64,000 nucleotides of DNA from Trichuris trichiura (Eukaryota > Nematoda > Enoplea > Trichinellida > Trichuridae), in contig JBAJFE010000060.1 of NCBI GenBank assembly GCA_037903355.1, positions 1,860,001 to 1,924,000 on the forward strand, in the 5' to 3' direction. A program made the translations under genes and the position numbers. Numbering within the stretch: the stretch's first letter is position 1; every line of letters begins with the position of its first letter. The notes below the pieces were generated by a model. That model saw only the letters and a program-made list of their open reading frames with translations, had not been told where the DNA came from and searched no databases. Of the stretch, positions 37,447 through 49,720 are shown one piece after another.

Positions 37447-39222
37447 TTGAAATTATCCCCTAACTGGATGTCTACCTTTTCTCTCGGCTCACGCATTTGT
37501 CAGCGTCCGTTACAATATCACTCATCAGTTCTTCAGCGAAGAAGAAATATCGGCATTATTCCGCAGAGTACCTGTCATACGGTTCCTACTGTCTCTTCGC
37601 GAACAGTTTGTGCCCATATGTTTACTGGGCATGTGTTCATTTCTAAAGAGAGCATGAAGTTTTACAAAATGAAGAAACGTTTACTTAGCGTACATGCAGA
37701 GTAAAAAGACAAGCCTTTAGACTACCTTCTTGTGCCTGAGAGATAGCTTCCACAATAGAGGAACGCTGCCAGAAATTATAGGCCAATGCTAACACAAATT
37801 GGACAACGGCGCTTTTGGTTCTTACATAACTAGTAAACTGATATCACAAAATGGAAGTGCACACAATGTCGCTGAGTTGCTCATATTGCTTTCAGTGTAT
37901 ATAATAGTGTCTGACGTCATGAACTTAAATGCAAGGAATACTGTGAAGTCAATTTCGTCAGGCGACTCCACTGATTGCACGAGAATCGATGAGGTAGTAC
38001 GCGACTTTGAAAACCAACTAGTAGCCTTACTTCGGTTGAAAAAATGTTTTGCAAGAAAATGAAACTACTTCGCAGGATGATTACGTCCGATTCTAAATTG
38101 TAAGCACGCTGATGGAAGAAACGCTGTTTGCCGGGAAGATTAGGTCTGATACTAAGGGAGTGACTGTGTTTGGAACAATTCAGAATTACTTTAATCAGAA
38201 CAAAATTCCATTTCAGAATGTAATTGCCTGCGCGACTGACAGCGCTGCTTCTATGGTAGAGCCGTACTGGGGATTCTTCACACATTTGAAAACAGTCATT
38301 CACAGAGAGCATTTAGTCTCAAGCACGTTAGGATTACGACTACACCGTTTCCTCTTTGCTGTCATTCACGTTATAAATTTCTTCAAATCCAACGTGCTCC
38401 AGGATTGTCTTTTCCAGCAACTCTGTGAGCAAAATAATGAAAACTTCGATAGGCTGCTGTTACACGCAGAAATTAGGTGGCTCTTGAAAGGAAACTCTCT
38501 TCTACGTTTCGTTAGACTAACAGAAATGATAGTTGCGTTTATGTCTGGTAAGGAAGAAGGAGGAAGTCATTGACGCTAAAGCTGACAATTCTGAGAAGCT
38601 TAGTTCCTCAAAGAAACTGTTGCAAGGCAGAGGTAATAATCTCAGGAACCGTAAGTTAGCGATCATCTCTATTCATTCTTAAAAAACTAAAGGTCGGTTG
38701 AGATAACGCAGGGCGTCACAAATGTTTGCGATTCCCAAACCTGAAGAAGATCGCAAAGAAAGTGAACGATGGTGACCTTCTGGTTTGTGTAAATCACTTG
38801 AAGCAAATTCGAAAGGACATACAAGAAAGGTTTCACGACCTGGTGAATATGAATATCCCAGAGTAAATTGTAAATCCATTTGAAGTATTAGCTCTTGAAG
38901 TCGGCACAAAAAAGAAAGAGAGTTTGATTGACCCTCAGAGTGACACAATGACACAACTGCATGCCACCAGTTTGATTACTGCGGGAAAGGTTTTTAGGGA
39001 AAGAATAGTCTGCCAAACAAATTTCCAGCATTGTAAAGGTGTCAACCATTTTCATAGCGTTTCTTTCATCGTACTTAGTTGAGTGCCGATTTAGTAAGCT
39101 AGTTGCCTCATTAAACTCTAGGTCACCGCCAGAAGCGGTCTGCGACCGTCACTGTCCAATGTGAAACCAAATCAGACATCGTGAAACTTGCAAAGAAGTA
39201 CCACCCTCAAGCACGTCATTAG
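37447..39222 (+). pseudogene. Decayed hAT transposase of a second lineage (ZBED5/SCAND3-like)
   Basis: Fragments in order on the plus strand. A possible BED-finger remnant ends near 37704. A DUF4371-like segment lies at 37799-38062. The best-kept block is 38112-38573, with ACATDSAASMVEPYWGF, a HREHLV block and LLLHAEIRWLLKGNSLLRF. Then come HLKQIRKDIQERFHDLV (about 38799-38850), interrupted by a stop where family members have a tryptophan, and a C-terminal dimerisation remnant (SSYLVECRFSKL) ending in KLAKKYHPQARH at 39222. Frameshifts and stops separate the parts. This lineage differs from the relic at 23.1-24.2 kb, which keeps MDGAPAM where this one has TDSAASM. Confidence 0.85.
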
Positions 39223-41854
39223 TTTGATAATGCTCTCTTAAGTAGCCCTCTTAGAGATCTGTCACTCTGCCGAAATGCTTGGCGTCTTGGTCTTCGTCAG
39301 TAAATGATTCGACGACTGCGTACTCACACTGTATCACTGCATTAATTTGATCCCAGGAGGTTCTCATTGAAAGCTGATTGGCTGCTACACAAAAGACTCA
39401 AAACGTAATTGACCAGGAAGAAAAGGCGGCCTAGCATCTGAGGACATTTTCCGACTTGGGCTCAGCAGAGAAATGCTCTAGGTTGGTAAGATGTTTTTAG
39501 CTTAAGTGCGGCTACTGTCATTTACACTCCATCCTTCAATCCATTCCTGCCAATATAATAAGCACTAAGTTTCTCTGAATAAAGCTAACAGTCAGTCCTT
39601 GAGATGCAGTTTCAACCCAACGGTTTAATCATCGTTTACTGAGCCCCTGCAGCGAAGTCCTTTCCTGTCTTATCTTCTGAACTACTGGTTTAACAGGGTT
39701 AGATTCCTTGGGAAAGGTGACAAATTTTAGCAGTATTTTTTTATGATTGCATTACGTTCTTTTCAACGCGCTATTTGCACTTCTGCATATCCAATCATAG
39801 TCGCTAGTGCACTCTCCTGTTCTTGCATCATATCTATCATACCGCTAACAAATCTAAACTGAGCTGATGTTCAGCAAGAAAAACACGTTTAGTCCGAAGA
39901 AAGCGTTACGCTTGAAATTCAGAGCGAGGCCTTAGTGTGACTTCGTCGGCATTCCAATCGGAAAAAGCAAAACATCTTAAACCTTACTATCCTACTGCTG
40001 ATACTCTCTGTATTTCTGCGCAACAGGAGAATATTTCATGCTAGCTGTTGTTGAGGCGTTCCTCGCGCACAGCTAGCAGCACATGCCATCATTCGCTCCT
40101 TATCCAAAGTCTTTACGAAAACTGGTTTCTTTAAGCCTAACCAGACGGATCTTTATCATTGGCGATGGGGTTTTTAGGCCGTTGTCATCACGAATTTATA
40201 CAATAGCTCGGTAAGTGCGTTTGCGCAGTGATGAAGCACAATTGGTTCCATTTCCGCTAGGACGTCAGCGAGGGCACTACGTAGTACAGCCAGCTCATTT
40301 CTTCAGCATACCGCACACTTGATATCCTACGATAAGCCATTTATGGCATTAATTCGTGGAAATTGCTTAGTCAGCGAGGATCTCAACTAGTTTCAGTTCT
40401 TCTTCTTTTGTAGCAGGTCTCTGTAAACTTTTTTTTGAAACTTTTGATGTTGAACTCGTTTCTAATGTAAACAAACTGTGCGGCATTTTCGGCTCTAATC
40501 ATGATTCATCATCAGCGCAACGGCACTCGTTTACCAGCAATGGCTTTCATGTTTGCACGCCTGTCCATCTTACCAGCATCGAATGGAGCTGCAGCTGTCA
40601 GCCCTATCTTGAGCCGTTGAGCCCTGGCCATATGCCGTCATTCAAGCGGTGAAGCAAGCTCCAAGGCTGACCTACCGCAACAAGTGAATGAACAAACAAC
40701 CGATAGCTGTAGTCCGTGCTAAAGTTCAAAGTTGTTCTGCTGGAGTGGCTTCCAACTATGAAAACCAACCTAGTGAGCCACACCCTTTGCACTGATGACA
40801 GGTCAAGATTAGCACTACGGCTGAAAGCCCTGCGCAGGCCGTTTGACAATAAACGCGTTCTAAAGAAACAGGTTCAACCGCAAAGCTTTAAAAAATGTCT
40901 GTTCGACTTAGTCTGTGGTCATCAGTTCCTTCAGACAATTGCTGGTTACTATTATGCTTAGATAGTTCACAATACCTCACATCAAAAGCTTATCTATGGC
41001 AAGAGCCCATTCGCAAGAGTACCTGTTTTGTACAAATCGTACGGTGCTCAGTTCGATGGACCAGGTGTTAATCTGAGAAAATAAACATGAAAGTAGTGGC
41101 TCTTACCAGAGTAAAGAAGTGCTTCACACACGACGCCTTGATGATACCGTCATCTTATAGCGCTGCTTCAATACACTATGCCATGCATAGTGCCTTCGAC
41201 ATGTCCGCATTTTTACTTCCAGGACAGACCAGTTTTCACGTCTTCTTGGAAAATGCCTAAGCCCATCCGGTTGCGCACAGAGTCTGTACAGCTTCATTTC
41301 TTCTTCCTAATGATTTCATTATCTGCTGCCATTGCTCAGTGAACCAGTAATTGACACATAATAAGCCGCTAAGCAGCTTAAGGATGCGCTAACTTACCTC
41401 CTAAAAGAGGCAATGCAGAAACAGTCAGAACAGGCGTTTAAAGGGCTGATACGCGCATACGTCTGCGCACAACTGTGACTGACTGAACGATACGAAGCAG
41501 CGGCATCATGTCGCCTGCAGTCATTGAATATTCAGTGAGCTCTGAACGTTTGTAAGCCATCAGCGTTGAGGGGGCGACATGAAGTCAGTGGATTTTTGTG
41601 TAAACAGCACCAACTTCTGCAACCGATACTACTGACAGTCATCAGCAAATGGTAATTGATTTTCAGTAACACAGCGCAAACATAACTTTTTTAGTCAGTA
41701 TAGCTTAGCCACAGCAAAGAATTAAACAAGTCAGCAGCGAGCGACCTGTTTTGGGTACTTCTGCTCGTTTCCGCAGTGCAGTAAAGTTGGTGTACATTTT
41801 CTAAAGGCAATGAGTCAGTTCATACAAGAATTGAGCCTGCATCACTGTGTAAAC
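39223..41854. other. Stretch without a recognised gene
   Basis: No supported frame. A segment near 39354-39395 has GCTGATTGGCTG as in the hAT-like ends at 34.7 and 41.9 kb and may be the 3' terminal region of the transposon just upstream. Confidence 0.45.
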
Positions 41855-42010
41855 CGTAGGTTCTCAAACTTTTCGCTCCATCGCCCCCCTGTGAACGTTG
41901 CCGAGCTCTGGTGCCCCCAATTCTGATTAGTCAATTTTGGTTCCGCTGATTGGCTGGAAAGTAGGAGGCGGCGTAGCCAGCAGGTCATTGTGTTCTCACA
42001 TTTTTCCCTC
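41855..42010 (+). mobile_element. hAT-like terminal fragment
   Basis: Begins CGTAGGTTCTCAAAC, close to the CAGTGGTTCTCAA ends of hAT elements, followed by a C-rich stretch and a CTGATTGGCTGG block shared with 34346-34820 (reverse). No clear opposite end or target duplication. Confidence 0.45.
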
Positions 42011-42455
42011 CGTCCCCCCGACGGGAAAAGCTTTGCAATACCACTGCTCAAGAGAGCATTTTGCACAAAAAGACTTACTTTTCGTCACATAGCACACATA
42101 TTATACCTCTCCCGCTTTTCGACCAAGTACTCTATGCTGGGAAAATTTGTGCTTGCTTTTGATATCCCATCTCATTTCTCAGAACATGGAGTCACATAAG
42201 CAACATGCATTCATTAGCCTTTCTTGAGAAAACCATCAATGCGCGTCTATTTGTTTTTTTACCCACACCAAACAGAATTGTACTGACAACAAACCAGATT
42301 TAAGTGAAAACGCTTAAACGAAAGATAAAACAGAAACTACAACGCAAGTTTACGACTGCACATGAACGGACACTACTCAATGCGATGGGTGCGTTTGATG
42401 CAGTACGAGCAAGTTGTCTTTGTTTGGCTGCATATTTGTCACCATCAGTCTAAGG

Positions 42456-43077
42456 CAGTGATTCCCAATGGGGTTCCCAGGGGACCCTTGGGGGCCTTCG
42501 GAAACTTGAAGGGGGCCCTGGGAAAGATTGGGGATTTAGGGGTTCCCTGATAGTCGGTGCCGCAGGACGAGAGCGATCCTGCCGTTCCGGACAGTGAAGC
42601 GAGACGACCTGAGATTACTCCTGACGACTATCGAGCCAGACGGGGATACAGTAGTAGCACTGCACGATCCCCAGTCGTCGCGCTAAGGTAAGATCAAGCT
42701 ACTGTCTTCTTGCTGCGAGGAAATATTGAATTTAGATTCTGTGTTGCGCAGCCTTCAGAACAGCATCGCAGCCCAACTTACATATTGCGCTACCATTGCT
42801 AACAGCCCAATAAATTGAGAAAGAGAATACCCACTGCGGCGCTTGTAATCTGAAGGCTCCCTGATCTGCAATTAGCCGGCTTAAGTCCAGCAATACGAAA
42901 AGAACGGCTTCAGTGCCAACTAAAGAATTAAAGGCGTTAACGGTTTCGAATATCGTTAAGGAGCTCTAACCGTATATGGCTGCCGGCTTCCTTACTAGCC
43001 ATTTCGCTCTAGTGTAGAAAAGAAATTCAGTGTTCAGGTTAGCAAGGTTTTTAATTACGGCCCGGCTAAACTGCTTT
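42456..43077 (+). mobile_element. hAT-like element remnant, copy B (left end kept)
   Basis: Starts with the hAT-type end CAGTGATTCCCAA at 42456, preceded by GTCTAAGG (42448-42455). A G/C-rich region follows, and then about 500 bp (42575-43077) matching copy A at 21428-21930. The right end is missing: after 43077 similarity to copy A stops. No transposase frame. Confidence 0.65.
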
Positions 43078-43325
43078 TCTTGGAACAAAGAAAGAAATAA
43101 AGAAGAAAAAATGGATACAAAATAAAAAACAGTGATTTAGCAATGGAAGAAAATGTTTCAAACAAGAACCCAACAGAGACACAAACTATACGGAACAAGA
43201 GTAGAAGACCGCTGACAGACACAAGACTAAAACTTACCAATAGAAGGCTATAAATGTCTGCTTTAAATCTTTAGAAACGATAGAAAACTGTATTCACTTC
43301 CGCAAATTACATTTATATTTTAGGA

Positions 43326-43368
43326 CCGCTGAAGACGGGTCTCGAGTGACCCTGAAACTCCGGAGTTC
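43326..43368 (+). repeat. Dispersed CTGANGA hairpin motif, copy 3
   Basis: CTGAAGA, stem GGGTC / GACCC, then GAAACTCCGGAGT, which is itself a small palindrome; CAATAAA follows about 35 bp later. Confidence 0.55.
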
Positions 43369-43730
43369 ATGAATTTATCACATATTAAACGGTATTGTCT
43401 CCGCAATAAAGCTATTTCATTACGAAAACATAGTGTCCCGTACCAAGAGACCACATCCTGGAGACTTTAAAAAACTAGAAAAAATGCAACATTATTTTAT
43501 TTGGATCTGACAAAGCTTGCGCAACCTTCTTTCGACGCTAAAGATATTTTCTACATTAGAGTGTTGAATAAGGCATTCTGAAATGTAGGTACTAATAATT
43601 ACAGTAGAATTGCTCCGTTTGATTACCGAGTTGATCAGGCTTTCTGTTACTATCCGAAGACGCTTTTTATTTTCCTGCTCCTTTTCATTATTGGATTTAT
43701 CTGGCACTCGGTTAACGGTCGTACTATCGG

Positions 43731-44491
43731 CTAGAAGTAATAAAAGCCTCCATTCAACTTCTCTTCAACTTCGCTCGAAAATGACTTTTCTTGCTTTCCC
43801 AATTTGACAAACGTTTCACTGCAGTTGGTTGACGAAAAAGGACTGATTCCAAATACGTAATGACTGCCTTTGTGAATCATGTCGCCGAGTGGAAAAATTT
43901 TTTTCAACTGATCATCCGTTCGCAGTTGAAATTGAAAGTTTTTCGGAAATGTATTGCTTATAACACGGGAAGCACCGTTTGTTGACTTGCTCAGCCCTTC
44001 AAAAATCTGTATATATGCCCTCTCTTTTGTTGCTGCTTGAAAACCACTTCCGTATTGGCAGCCGTCGAACCACTGAGCTTTCTCGCAGTCTAACGTTCCA
44101 TCCGCAAAAACAAATAAAAAACGATAAAATAAATATTGTTCGGGTGCGAAGTTTACCAGCAAAATTGTTTTCTAAGCTCTGCAGAAGCTTTTTGTCACAC
44201 AGCTCTTGGAATTGGCTTGCATTTGCGAATTTTCCGCCTTCACACATTGAACTGTCGCTGGTGTCTAGTTTCAGAGGTTCACTTGAGAACACCTTTGCGC
44301 ATTGCTGAACGTATCTTACCGACGCGCCTTCGTTCACGCATTGCGTAGCTATACAGAACAATGCGCTGTAGGTAGCGCTGAAATTGCGCTTGTTTACCTC
44401 TAATAAGTTGCTCCTTCCATTCTTTGCAACCTTCCTGGTCTTTTGCAGAAATTATGATTCTTGAGTCCAACGATGAATCCATGATCTGCCG
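43731..44491 (-). CDS. Unrecognised cysteine-containing protein, spliced
   Basis: Three exons join in frame: 44491-44398 (first ATG 44482), 44348-44157, 44089-43731. Introns are 49 and 67 bp, with GTAAAC donors and TATAG / GTTAG acceptors. The product from that ATG is 211 residues. It has spaced cysteines (QCVNEGAS, QQCAKVF, SMCEGGKF, LCDKKL, DCEKAQWFDGCQYG), a charged, partly helical middle and no membrane segment. A good acceptor (TTTTTCTTTTTCAG) lies just 5' of the first ATG, so a further 5' exon, perhaps a signal peptide, or trans-splicing is likely and the start is uncertain. A possible 3' exon may lie at 43707-43492. I do not recognise the family. It is divergent from the gene at 46183. 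Confidence 0.6.
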
Positions 44492-46182
44492 CTGAAAAAG
44501 AAAAAACAGTTTACAACAAATGCGGACGCAAATTCGCGTGGTAAAGTACAAGCTAGAGGGCACAGGGCACTTCAGCCGGACAGGAGGCTACCTCAGATGT
44601 CCCATCTGTCAAATACTGATAACGAAAGGAAAGGCGATCAGACTAAATCAGTTTAAACGCCGCGTGAAGGAGTAACTTTAAAGATTCGCATTTGACTGCG
44701 CAAACGTTCCTGCGGATCACTTACTGCCTAGAGAAAGGTTGAAACAATTTTACTTGGATACAGTGTTTTTGCGACAGGTATACGGGCTTCGCTTTTAAAA
44801 ATCAGTTTAACGGAACAAAAAAAATGCAGCATGCTTGTACGGAAGGCTTCTTTTAATGGGCGCAACGTGCTGCGCTGCGCATGGAACCTGAAAATCATTT
44901 TAGGACCGAAGAATTTTTATTCTTTTATTCCGTTGCGTTATTTTAAAGCCCGTCGCACAGATTGAAAAACAAGGCTGCCGTTTCCGTCTTGACCCGTTGG
45001 CAGCGCGCAAAACGCTGCATTCCTACTGCATCTAGCTTTGTTCAGCCGTAAGTTTCAGATGCCCTAACTGCCGCGCAGTCTTGCAATAACGATTGATAAA
45101 ATTTTTTTTAAATAGCGCGAAATCGCGACCACCAAATACGGGCGGTAAAAATTCATTTTCGCCAGCCTGACGCGAACAATGCTGCCAGCTAGTTTCTAAA
45201 ATGAGTGCAGGTTAGTATCGACCGTAAGCCTACAATTCCTACAACGACTCGACGTGTAGTGGTCATCGTTTGGTTGCGCAAGCGTCGGAACAGGCGTCCT
45301 GCAACGGTAAGTCATTGTCGTCATGCCGCATAGACTAAAATCAACATAGTGCATGTGTCTTTTGGCTACCTTTTATGTACTGTTGTAGATATTTTTATTT
45401 TTTTACACTCATTACGACCGAGAGCGGCCCAAGTTCGCAAAAGCTAACTTGACGTGGCCAGACAGATTTTTCTATCGGCTATTCGCTCCGTGCTCTCTTT
45501 TAGGCGTCCTTGCTTTCTCGTAGGAGGCATGTAGAGCATAGATTATGTTGCTAGCGTGAAACCCAAGTCAGCCGCCCATTTCGCAGAGTATCCATTTATT
45601 ATACCCACAGAATCGTACGCGATATGCCTTTGTACATGCTACTGTACTGCCTATTTGCGTGTAGGTTTAGTATTCAGGTTAGGATTAGGCTTAGTTCTAG
45701 CAGAGGGCACAGAACAGCTTCAGTTAGTGCAATTTGGTCGGTCATTTCAACTTGGTCCTAACGATTCAGGGTGCACGCTAGCATCATCATTATCCTGTAT
45801 GGAAATTAGTGTAGTACGTTAAGATAGAGATACGCAACTTGTTGCAAAAATATTTTAGCTCAGGATGGTGCTCCCAGGATCACCTCCTAAGCGCGTAGAA
45901 CAACTGCAGAAATCCCGATATACCTGACCAGAGCTTGCAGATCTGTGACGCCCTCTTCTCAGCGTACCTAAGCGCCCCTGTAAACCAATGTAGACAGGTA
46001 GTTGTATGATATCTTTGTGAGTAACTGTAAAGTGTGATAGGAGTTAGCTTAGTGAGGCAAGCATTAGGTCATACTTTAAAGTGAACTATTCGTTGTCTTT
46101 TATTCTGTAAGCTACTACTTGTAGAGTCATTAATACGTGCAATAGGACAAAGTTGGTTTTTCTGTTACGGCAGTGAAGGCAA
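44492..46182. other. Intergenic region between divergent genes
   Basis: No supported coding frame. It probably holds upstream exons or promoters of both neighbours. An acceptor-like TTTTTCTGTTACGGCAG just before 46183 suggests a 5' UTR intron or spliced-leader addition site for the plus-strand gene. Confidence 0.5.
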
Positions 46183-47775
46183 ATGGACGGCGCTAATGCA
46201 AATGTTTTGGCCGTACATGGCAGAAATGAAATTGAATCCGATCAAAATTCAAGCGATAAATCCTTGAATGAAGAAAGTGGAAGAAATTTCCTGAGACCGC
46301 TGCAATTTCAAACTATCTGTCAATTGGACATATATTACACATTAATGGATTGCTCGGCAAGTTTCCTTGCCGACAACCCATTCTGGCCCGACATACCGTT
46401 TGTGCCCCTATGGAGTTTCAGAGTGGCAAGCCAGGCGCTTAACATTTCTGCGCATTGCTACAATGTTTTGACAAACGAAATTGTTACCCTAGCCGACTTG
46501 AGTAGCCTAATGTTTCCTCTACCACCACGTGCTTGTGGCCATTACGTTATAATAGTCTACGTAAGCCGCTATGACCAACACGAACCGTATTCCTTGAGTG
46601 TCATACATGTGCTGACCAAAAAACTTACGTGCTTCGTTATCAAAGGCTTACCACCGAAGGAGATGAACAGTGGCGCTATTTGTTATCCTGAAGCGTCCAT
46701 TACTGATGGAAAATTTCATTTGTTCCGTCGCTACAGGTAAAAGTCTTCCATTTTTCAAAAATGCCGCTCTGCTCTTGCTATATCTAATCTGTAAAATGTG
46801 ACGCTCTTTGAGAGCCGGTTAATTTGAACGTTAAGACTTTGGAGCAACCGTTATTTATTTTTAAGGCGGGCAGTAGCTTTATTAGCTTGTCTTGCAAATG
46901 TTTAACAAGTTGTAGTAACATGGCAGGATAGTCAATTATTTAGTTAAATTTTCCTAAGCGTAATCTGTCCCTTTGACACTTGTAAACAAATGCAAACTGG
47001 CCATTAACTGTATTTGAACTTAGTTGTGCCGAAATAGTAGATAATCCGTGCGATAAAATGCAAATCAGGTTGGCAATGCCAGTCGATGACGCATTGCGCG
47101 GGCGAATAAAATGTTATCCTTTGCAACGAACAATTTTTTGTGTTGGCAGACTGTAGCTAGTTTGAAATTTGAACAATGATAATCAAGTTATTGAATTTTG
47201 AAAATTCCATTTGGAACGGCGTGGTGGCAGTTTAACGATAAATGTTTTGAATTTATTTCAGCCATCCTCATCACCTGCTGGAAATGCATCATTTTGAAGT
47301 GACAGACCGAATGACACTGCAGTGGGTAGGCAGCCAGAGCTTTTTGCTGCCCGGAGAAGGCGTCACCGTAAGTAAGCTGGTTCATTTTCCAAAGGATCGG
47401 GTTGTCTATTCGGTCAAGTCGGAGGAGAGCGAGGAAATCGATGTCGCGGTAACGTATCACTTTGGCAGGCACGAGTTCAAGTCTACGGAAGAAAATTTTT
47501 CAAATGAGACTATCCTTCGCTGGATAGCCAGTGGATGGGCTGGCGGCAAAACGGGAAGTGAGATGATGGTTTCCAAGAACAACGTATATTGCTTAAAACA
47601 TGATCCCCATAATGGAGCCCAGTACCTGAGAAAAGCAAAAATGGGTCCAATGAGTCTTAAGATGTTAGCCCTTCAAGCGCTTGCCTCCTTTAAGAAGGAG
47701 GCAAAATATGAGGCGTTGTTAAAGCTCTCCCCATTCGCACGCAGATGCGGCCAGTACATAATGGGTTCGGAATAA
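46183..47775 (+). CDS. Unrecognised 355-residue protein, two exons
   Basis: Exon 1 is 46183-46736 and exon 2 is 47262-47775. The 525-bp intron has donor CAG|GTAA and acceptor TTTATTTCAG and keeps the frame (1068 coding bases including the stop). The N-terminus is acidic and polar (SDQNSSDKSLNEESG), followed by a mostly beta-like body with conserved-looking aromatic stretches (NPFWPDIPFVPLWSF, HYVIIVYVSRYDQHEPYSL) and a basic, helical C-terminus (SLKMLALQALASFKKEAKYEALLKL). No signal peptide or membrane span is evident. An AATTAAA polyadenylation-like signal follows the stop by about 90 bp. I do not recognise the family; a lineage-specific gene is possible. Confidence 0.7.
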
Positions 47776-48780
47776 CTGGCGAAGACGTCCATTTACTTTT
47801 AGGGTTTCAGTTTTTATAGTATCGTTTAAGGTCTCTCTGCATACTCCCGGTAATCGCTTCAAAATGAATTAAAGGCATTTATGATATCTCAGCTGCACGA
47901 TTTTTTTTCGAGACTACAAAAAAAGTTCTATTTCCAATAATGCGCCGCCGCAATTCTCTATACAGTTGTCAATGGCGTTTAAAATGCAATTGTTTTAATA
48001 AGAGTTTATTGCAAACTCAGCGCAATGCATTTGATAAGCTCTTCTCTCGCTTATCTTTATAGAATTGGGCATATTTAGCCTTAGGAGCTGCAGCTGCAAC
48101 GTTTTCACATGTTTCTGACGCGGTTTACTGTGCGACGTACCAGCAAACACTTAATCGCATTCAAAATTTAAATTCTTCGCACTGAGCCAACTCGCTGTCA
48201 GTTGTTTTTTTTTAGCAATAACGCGATTGTTTCGCATTAGCTCTTCGATAGTTCTGTTGTCTGATTTTATGCCGCTACATTTTCTTCTCCTAACGATGAT
48301 TTACTGTTTGTACACCTCAACTTTTGCTCAGGCGTAAAACAAAGCCCCGTTTTTCAAAAAAAGAAGACAAGCGCAATACTATGCTTATGTTGCCGTAGTG
48401 GTAAGACAATTCGCGGAATCGTTTTTCGAAGTTTTGAGTACAGCAATTGTTGAGCAAATTTCTGATCCCTTTATTAGTGCGTACAATTTTAGGAAGAATT
48501 AATAGCTTGATACACGCACAGGTATGAAAGCGATTTAGCCGCGAAAGAAAGTCCGTTCCCGTATTGCGCCCTCATCTGTAGTCAGGTGCAGACTGAACGC
48601 GCTTACAGGTGTTTTAACCAAAAATGGTAATGAAAGATGACTGCGCCTCACGACGACTTGGCCTGACATTGGTAAGTCAACTTGCTTTCACGAATTTCAT
48701 CGCATAAATGTATTAAAATTAAATATGGTATCGTAGTGATCTACGGAAAGACGACCAATAGAAGTTTATTTACGTTAGCC

Positions 48781-48816
48781 AAGCCTCCAGGGAACATCTG
48801 TTCCCGTCTTCAGCGC
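48781..48816 (-). repeat. Dispersed CTGANGA hairpin motif, copy 4
   Basis: On the minus strand: GCGCTGAAGA, then a perfect stem GGGAAC / GTTCCC around AGAT. The stem sequence is unlike the other copies but fully paired. The usual GAAA is changed to GGAG. Confidence 0.5.
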
Positions 48817-48871
48817 GCAATTATTTTCACAGAACTTCGTCAGAGACCTCGTCATTCTTTTGTATTGTAAT

Positions 48872-48913
48872 CGCTGAAGACAGGCAGATGCTGAGGCTTG
48901 AGAGCTTCCGGCG
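48872..48913 (+). repeat. Dispersed CTGANGA hairpin motif, copy 5
   Basis: CTGAAGA, stem CAGGC / GCTTG (with one G-T pair), then a GAGAGC variant of GAAAGC; AAATAAA lies about 45 bp downstream. Confidence 0.5.
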
Positions 48914-49720
48914 TAAAAATCGTGATGTCTGAGTTCTTTAAATAAAAAGCCACATTATATAGCTAATATAAACATATCCAAAAACCATCCTACTGCATCG
49001 TAACTCTGAAGGATAAAATGCATAATAGTGAACTGGCCGTCAGCTGACCGTAAATACGCACAAGTAGGTATGGCGACAGCGCCGCAAAGAAAACTGGAAA
49101 ATGAAACAATATACGAAGTAGGAGAAATTAAAAGTTGAGAAACGGTTCAAAGTGAACAAAGACATATGAAAGTTTTAATACTAAGAAAAATCGTCGACTG
49201 CCGCCTGTCCCTTCGGTAATGGCAAAACTTCGTTCGTTTGCTATATGGCGCCGGAGATCATATATATATATTCTAGAAGACGGCTCAATTATCGTCTTCT
49301 GCAACAAGTGACATTCAGCTTTTATTAGATATAAAAAGAGAGACAAAAAACTGTTGAAAACATTTGCATCCCTTTAGCGAATTTTTAATCATTGCTACCA
49401 CAGCGACTTTACAGCAAAGTGGACGCCGTGAACGTTGATACAGCTTTAAGAGAAAGTACCTATTTGGACAGTGATACATAGGCGAAAACAAGTGGCTCTC
49501 TCTCTCACTCTCCGAAGCACATTGATGACTAATAAAAGGCCAACAATTAAATATGAACGTGAAAACTGTTCAGATAACGCGGTAAAAAAACGAATAAGAG
49601 CAATTTTGGCTTCGTGACCTAGCTGGTCTACGTTCGATTAAAAACGTATTAAAAGCAAAGGGTGCGATGATGAGCAGAAAGAGTGGACGCGAGACAGGAA
49701 CAAGTGGAATCAGCAAAAGG

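Larger units (their letters stand above)
47776..49720. other. Intergenic stretch
   Basis: Mostly A/T-rich sequence with no supported gene. It holds two copies of the dispersed hairpin motif, 48781-48816 (reverse) and 48872-48913 (forward), about 55 bp apart. Confidence 0.5.

Noticed and set aside
45677..45692. GGTTAGGATTAGGCTTAG, resembling nematode telomere repeat TTAGGC
   Set aside because: Only one or two imperfect units; not a telomere or clear interstitial telomere tract.
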